Origin: JAFMDF01 sp964644655
GTDB taxonomy: Bacteria > Bacteroidota > Bacteroidia > Chitinophagales > Saprospiraceae
Direction: 5' to 3'
DNA: 14,428 nucleotides
Assembly (NCBI GenBank): GCA_964644655.1
Contig: CAZXYA010000193.1
Location: 1 to 14,428, forward strand
Shown: piece by piece, positions 13,651 to 14,428 of the stretch
Layout: each line of letters starts with the position of its first letter
Position numbering within the stretch: the first letter of the stretch is position 1
Position numbers and translations under genes: made by a program
Notes under the pieces: model-generated
The model's input: the letters and a program-made list of their open reading frames with translations, nothing else
Database searches by the model: none
What the model was told of the DNA's origin: nothing

Positions 13651-13729
13651 GTTAGTTTAGTTATTTTTAATAATTGGTTAGTTTAGCTATTTATTATAAT
13701 ATATAAATAAAGAAATTATATTATAATAA
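13651..13729. repeat. Direct repeat and AT-only inverted repeat upstream of infB
   Basis: GTTAGTTTAGTTATTT (13651-13666) recurs as GTTAGTTTAGCTATTT (13677-13692), 26 bp apart and 15 of 16 identical. Immediately after, TTATTATAATATA (13691-13703) is matched by its exact reverse complement at 13717-13729. The tract is almost purely A and T, which favours chance repeats to some degree, but the direct repeat contains G and C positions that are also kept. Confidence 0.5.
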
Positions 13730-13783
13730 AGATAAACTTAATTTCTATTAAAAAAATATTAAACTACTTGTGATAGTATTCTA

Positions 13784-13791
13784 CAAAGTTA
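13784..13791 (-). promoter_or_regulatory. Possible -7 element in the nusA-infB gap (TAACTTTG)
   Basis: TAACTTTG on the minus strand fits TAnnTTTG and could give infB its own promoter with a leader of over 300 nt. No -33 element is seen at the usual distance. Motif evidence only. Confidence 0.25.
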
Positions 13792-13963
13792 CAGAATTCT
13801 TATTGCTACTTAGCTGTCATTTTAAAAAAACCACTATTATCTGCACTTTTTTAATTGATTTAATGTAAAATTAACTCAATTAGTTCCTGATATTAGCCCT
13901 TTTTATAGAATTAATGGCTTAAGGAATGTTTGACAAGTTAACTTCTTCCTATTAAATAATCCA

Positions 13964-14428
13964 TTAATCTTCAAATTCCGCTTCTAATACTTTTAATACT
14001 GTACCAATGGTCTCTTCTTCTAAATCCGTTCTTCTAACTAATTCTTTGACACTTAATTCTAGTACACTTCTTGCTGTATCACAACCAATAGCTTTTAGCT
14101 CTTCGATGATCCAGTCTTCGATTTCATCAGAGAATTCATCTAAATCGACATCATCTAATTCCGTTGTATCATTTTCTCTATAAACGTCAATTTCATATTC
14201 GGTTAATAGACTAGCGAGTTTAATATTTGTACCTCCTTTTCCAATAGCTAGAGAAACCTGATCTGGCTTTAAATAAACAGCCGCCCTTTTCTCTTCATTA
14301 TCTAAATCAATAGAACTTACTTTTGCAGGTGTTAAAGCTCTTTGAATTAAAAGAGATTCGTTATTGGTGAAATTGATAATATCAATATTTTCATTTTTCA
14401 ATTCTCGGACAATACCATGAATTCTTGA
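13964..14428 (-). CDS. nusA: Transcription termination/antitermination protein NusA, C-terminal part
   Basis: NusA binds RNA polymerase and nascent RNA, affecting pausing, termination and antitermination. Only the last 154 residues lie in the window; the frame is open to the right edge, so the 5' part is outside. The first visible residues SRIHGIVRELKNENIDIINF belong to the KH1 domain and match NusA well, so the TTG at 14399-14401 is an internal codon, not a start. The second KH domain follows, with AAVYLKPDQVSLAIGKGGTN split around its GxxG loop (GKGG) and the NIKLASLLTEYEIDVYRE segment. After an acidic linker (DDVDLDEFSDEIEDW) comes a helix-hairpin-helix-like C-terminal domain (ELKAIGCDTARSVLELSVKEL). 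It precedes infB on the same strand, the usual order in bacteria. Confidence 0.96.
   Translation of the reverse strand, partial: SRIHGIVRELKNENIDIINFTNNESLLIQRALTPAKVSSIDLDNEEKRAAVYLKPDQVSLAIGKGGTNIKLASLLTEYEIDVYRENDTTELDDVDLDEFSDEIEDWIIEELKAIGCDTARSVLELSVKELVRRTDLEEETIGTVLKVLEAEFED

Larger units (their letters stand above)
13443..13963. other. Long AT-rich leader between nusA and infB
   Basis: This gap of 521 bp separates two genes that are normally close in one transcription unit. It holds a perfect 16-bp inverted repeat (13523-13571), a 16-bp direct repeat (13651-13692), an AT-only inverted repeat (13691-13729) and a -7-like motif at 13784-13791. I see no gene and no strong terminator after nusA. 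Confidence 0.7.

Noticed and set aside
14399..14401. TTG as the start of a 145-aa gene at the right edge
   Set aside because: The frame continues upstream to the window edge as SRIHGIVRE, a NusA sequence, so this codon is internal.

Overview
The window is a stretch of chromosome from an AT-rich member of the Bacteroidota, possibly a Saprospiria-like lineage (the class is a guess). The evidence is a DUF6702-type secreted protein, several lipoproteins with short N-termini, an IF-2 with a very long Lys/Pro/Gly-Arg linker carrying the ILGKID motif, translation starts mostly without a Shine-Dalgarno sequence, and scattered TAnnTTTG (-7 type) elements. Nearly all recognisable genes are housekeeping or cell-envelope genes. 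I see no phage, plasmid, CRISPR array, intact insertion sequence, rRNA or tRNA.

Layout from left to right. (1) 1-1232, minus: N-terminal half of a class A penicillin-binding protein. Its frame breaks at an A6 run at the window edge. (2) 1512-2030, plus: an NlpC/P60 peptidoglycan hydrolase lipoprotein, divergent from the PBP gene. A 62-bp MITE-like inverted repeat lies between them. (3) 2031-5005, plus: a 9-bp-periodic inverted repeat, then three separately spaced genes: an unrecognised 410-aa cytoplasmic protein, a DUF6702-like secreted protein and an unrecognised lipoprotein. (4) 5031-5678, minus: pcm, with a TTG start. (5) 5679-6473: about 800 bp without an established gene. It holds short hairpins, a 44-codon signal-peptide-like ORF followed by a terminator-like hairpin, and a possible coding relic. 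(6) 6474-7274, plus: a secreted SPOR-like/OmpA-like peptidoglycan-binding protein, convergent with a lipoprotein gene at 7347-7898. (7) 7899-8338: an intergenic region with a strong plus-strand terminator, two further hairpins and no plus-strand gene nearby, so it is a small-RNA candidate. (8) 8339-9865, minus: gpmI, glycolytic phosphoglycerate mutase. (9) 9866-10286: a GC-rich palindromic block and the infB terminator. (10) 10287-13442, minus: infB. (11) 13443-13963: 521 bp of very AT-rich leader with a perfect 16-bp inverted repeat and an AT-only inverted repeat. (12) 13964-14428, minus: 3' end of nusA, running off the right edge.

Functionally, nusA-infB is the usual transcription/translation cluster. 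The PBP, the NlpC/P60 hydrolase and the OmpA-like protein all act on peptidoglycan. gpmI and pcm are independent metabolic and repair genes. I do not see a convincing new multi-gene system. The items most worth a second look are the PBP frame break, the candidate small RNA near 8.0-8.2 kb, the infB leader structures, and the dispersed-repeat-like palindromes in the intergenic regions.
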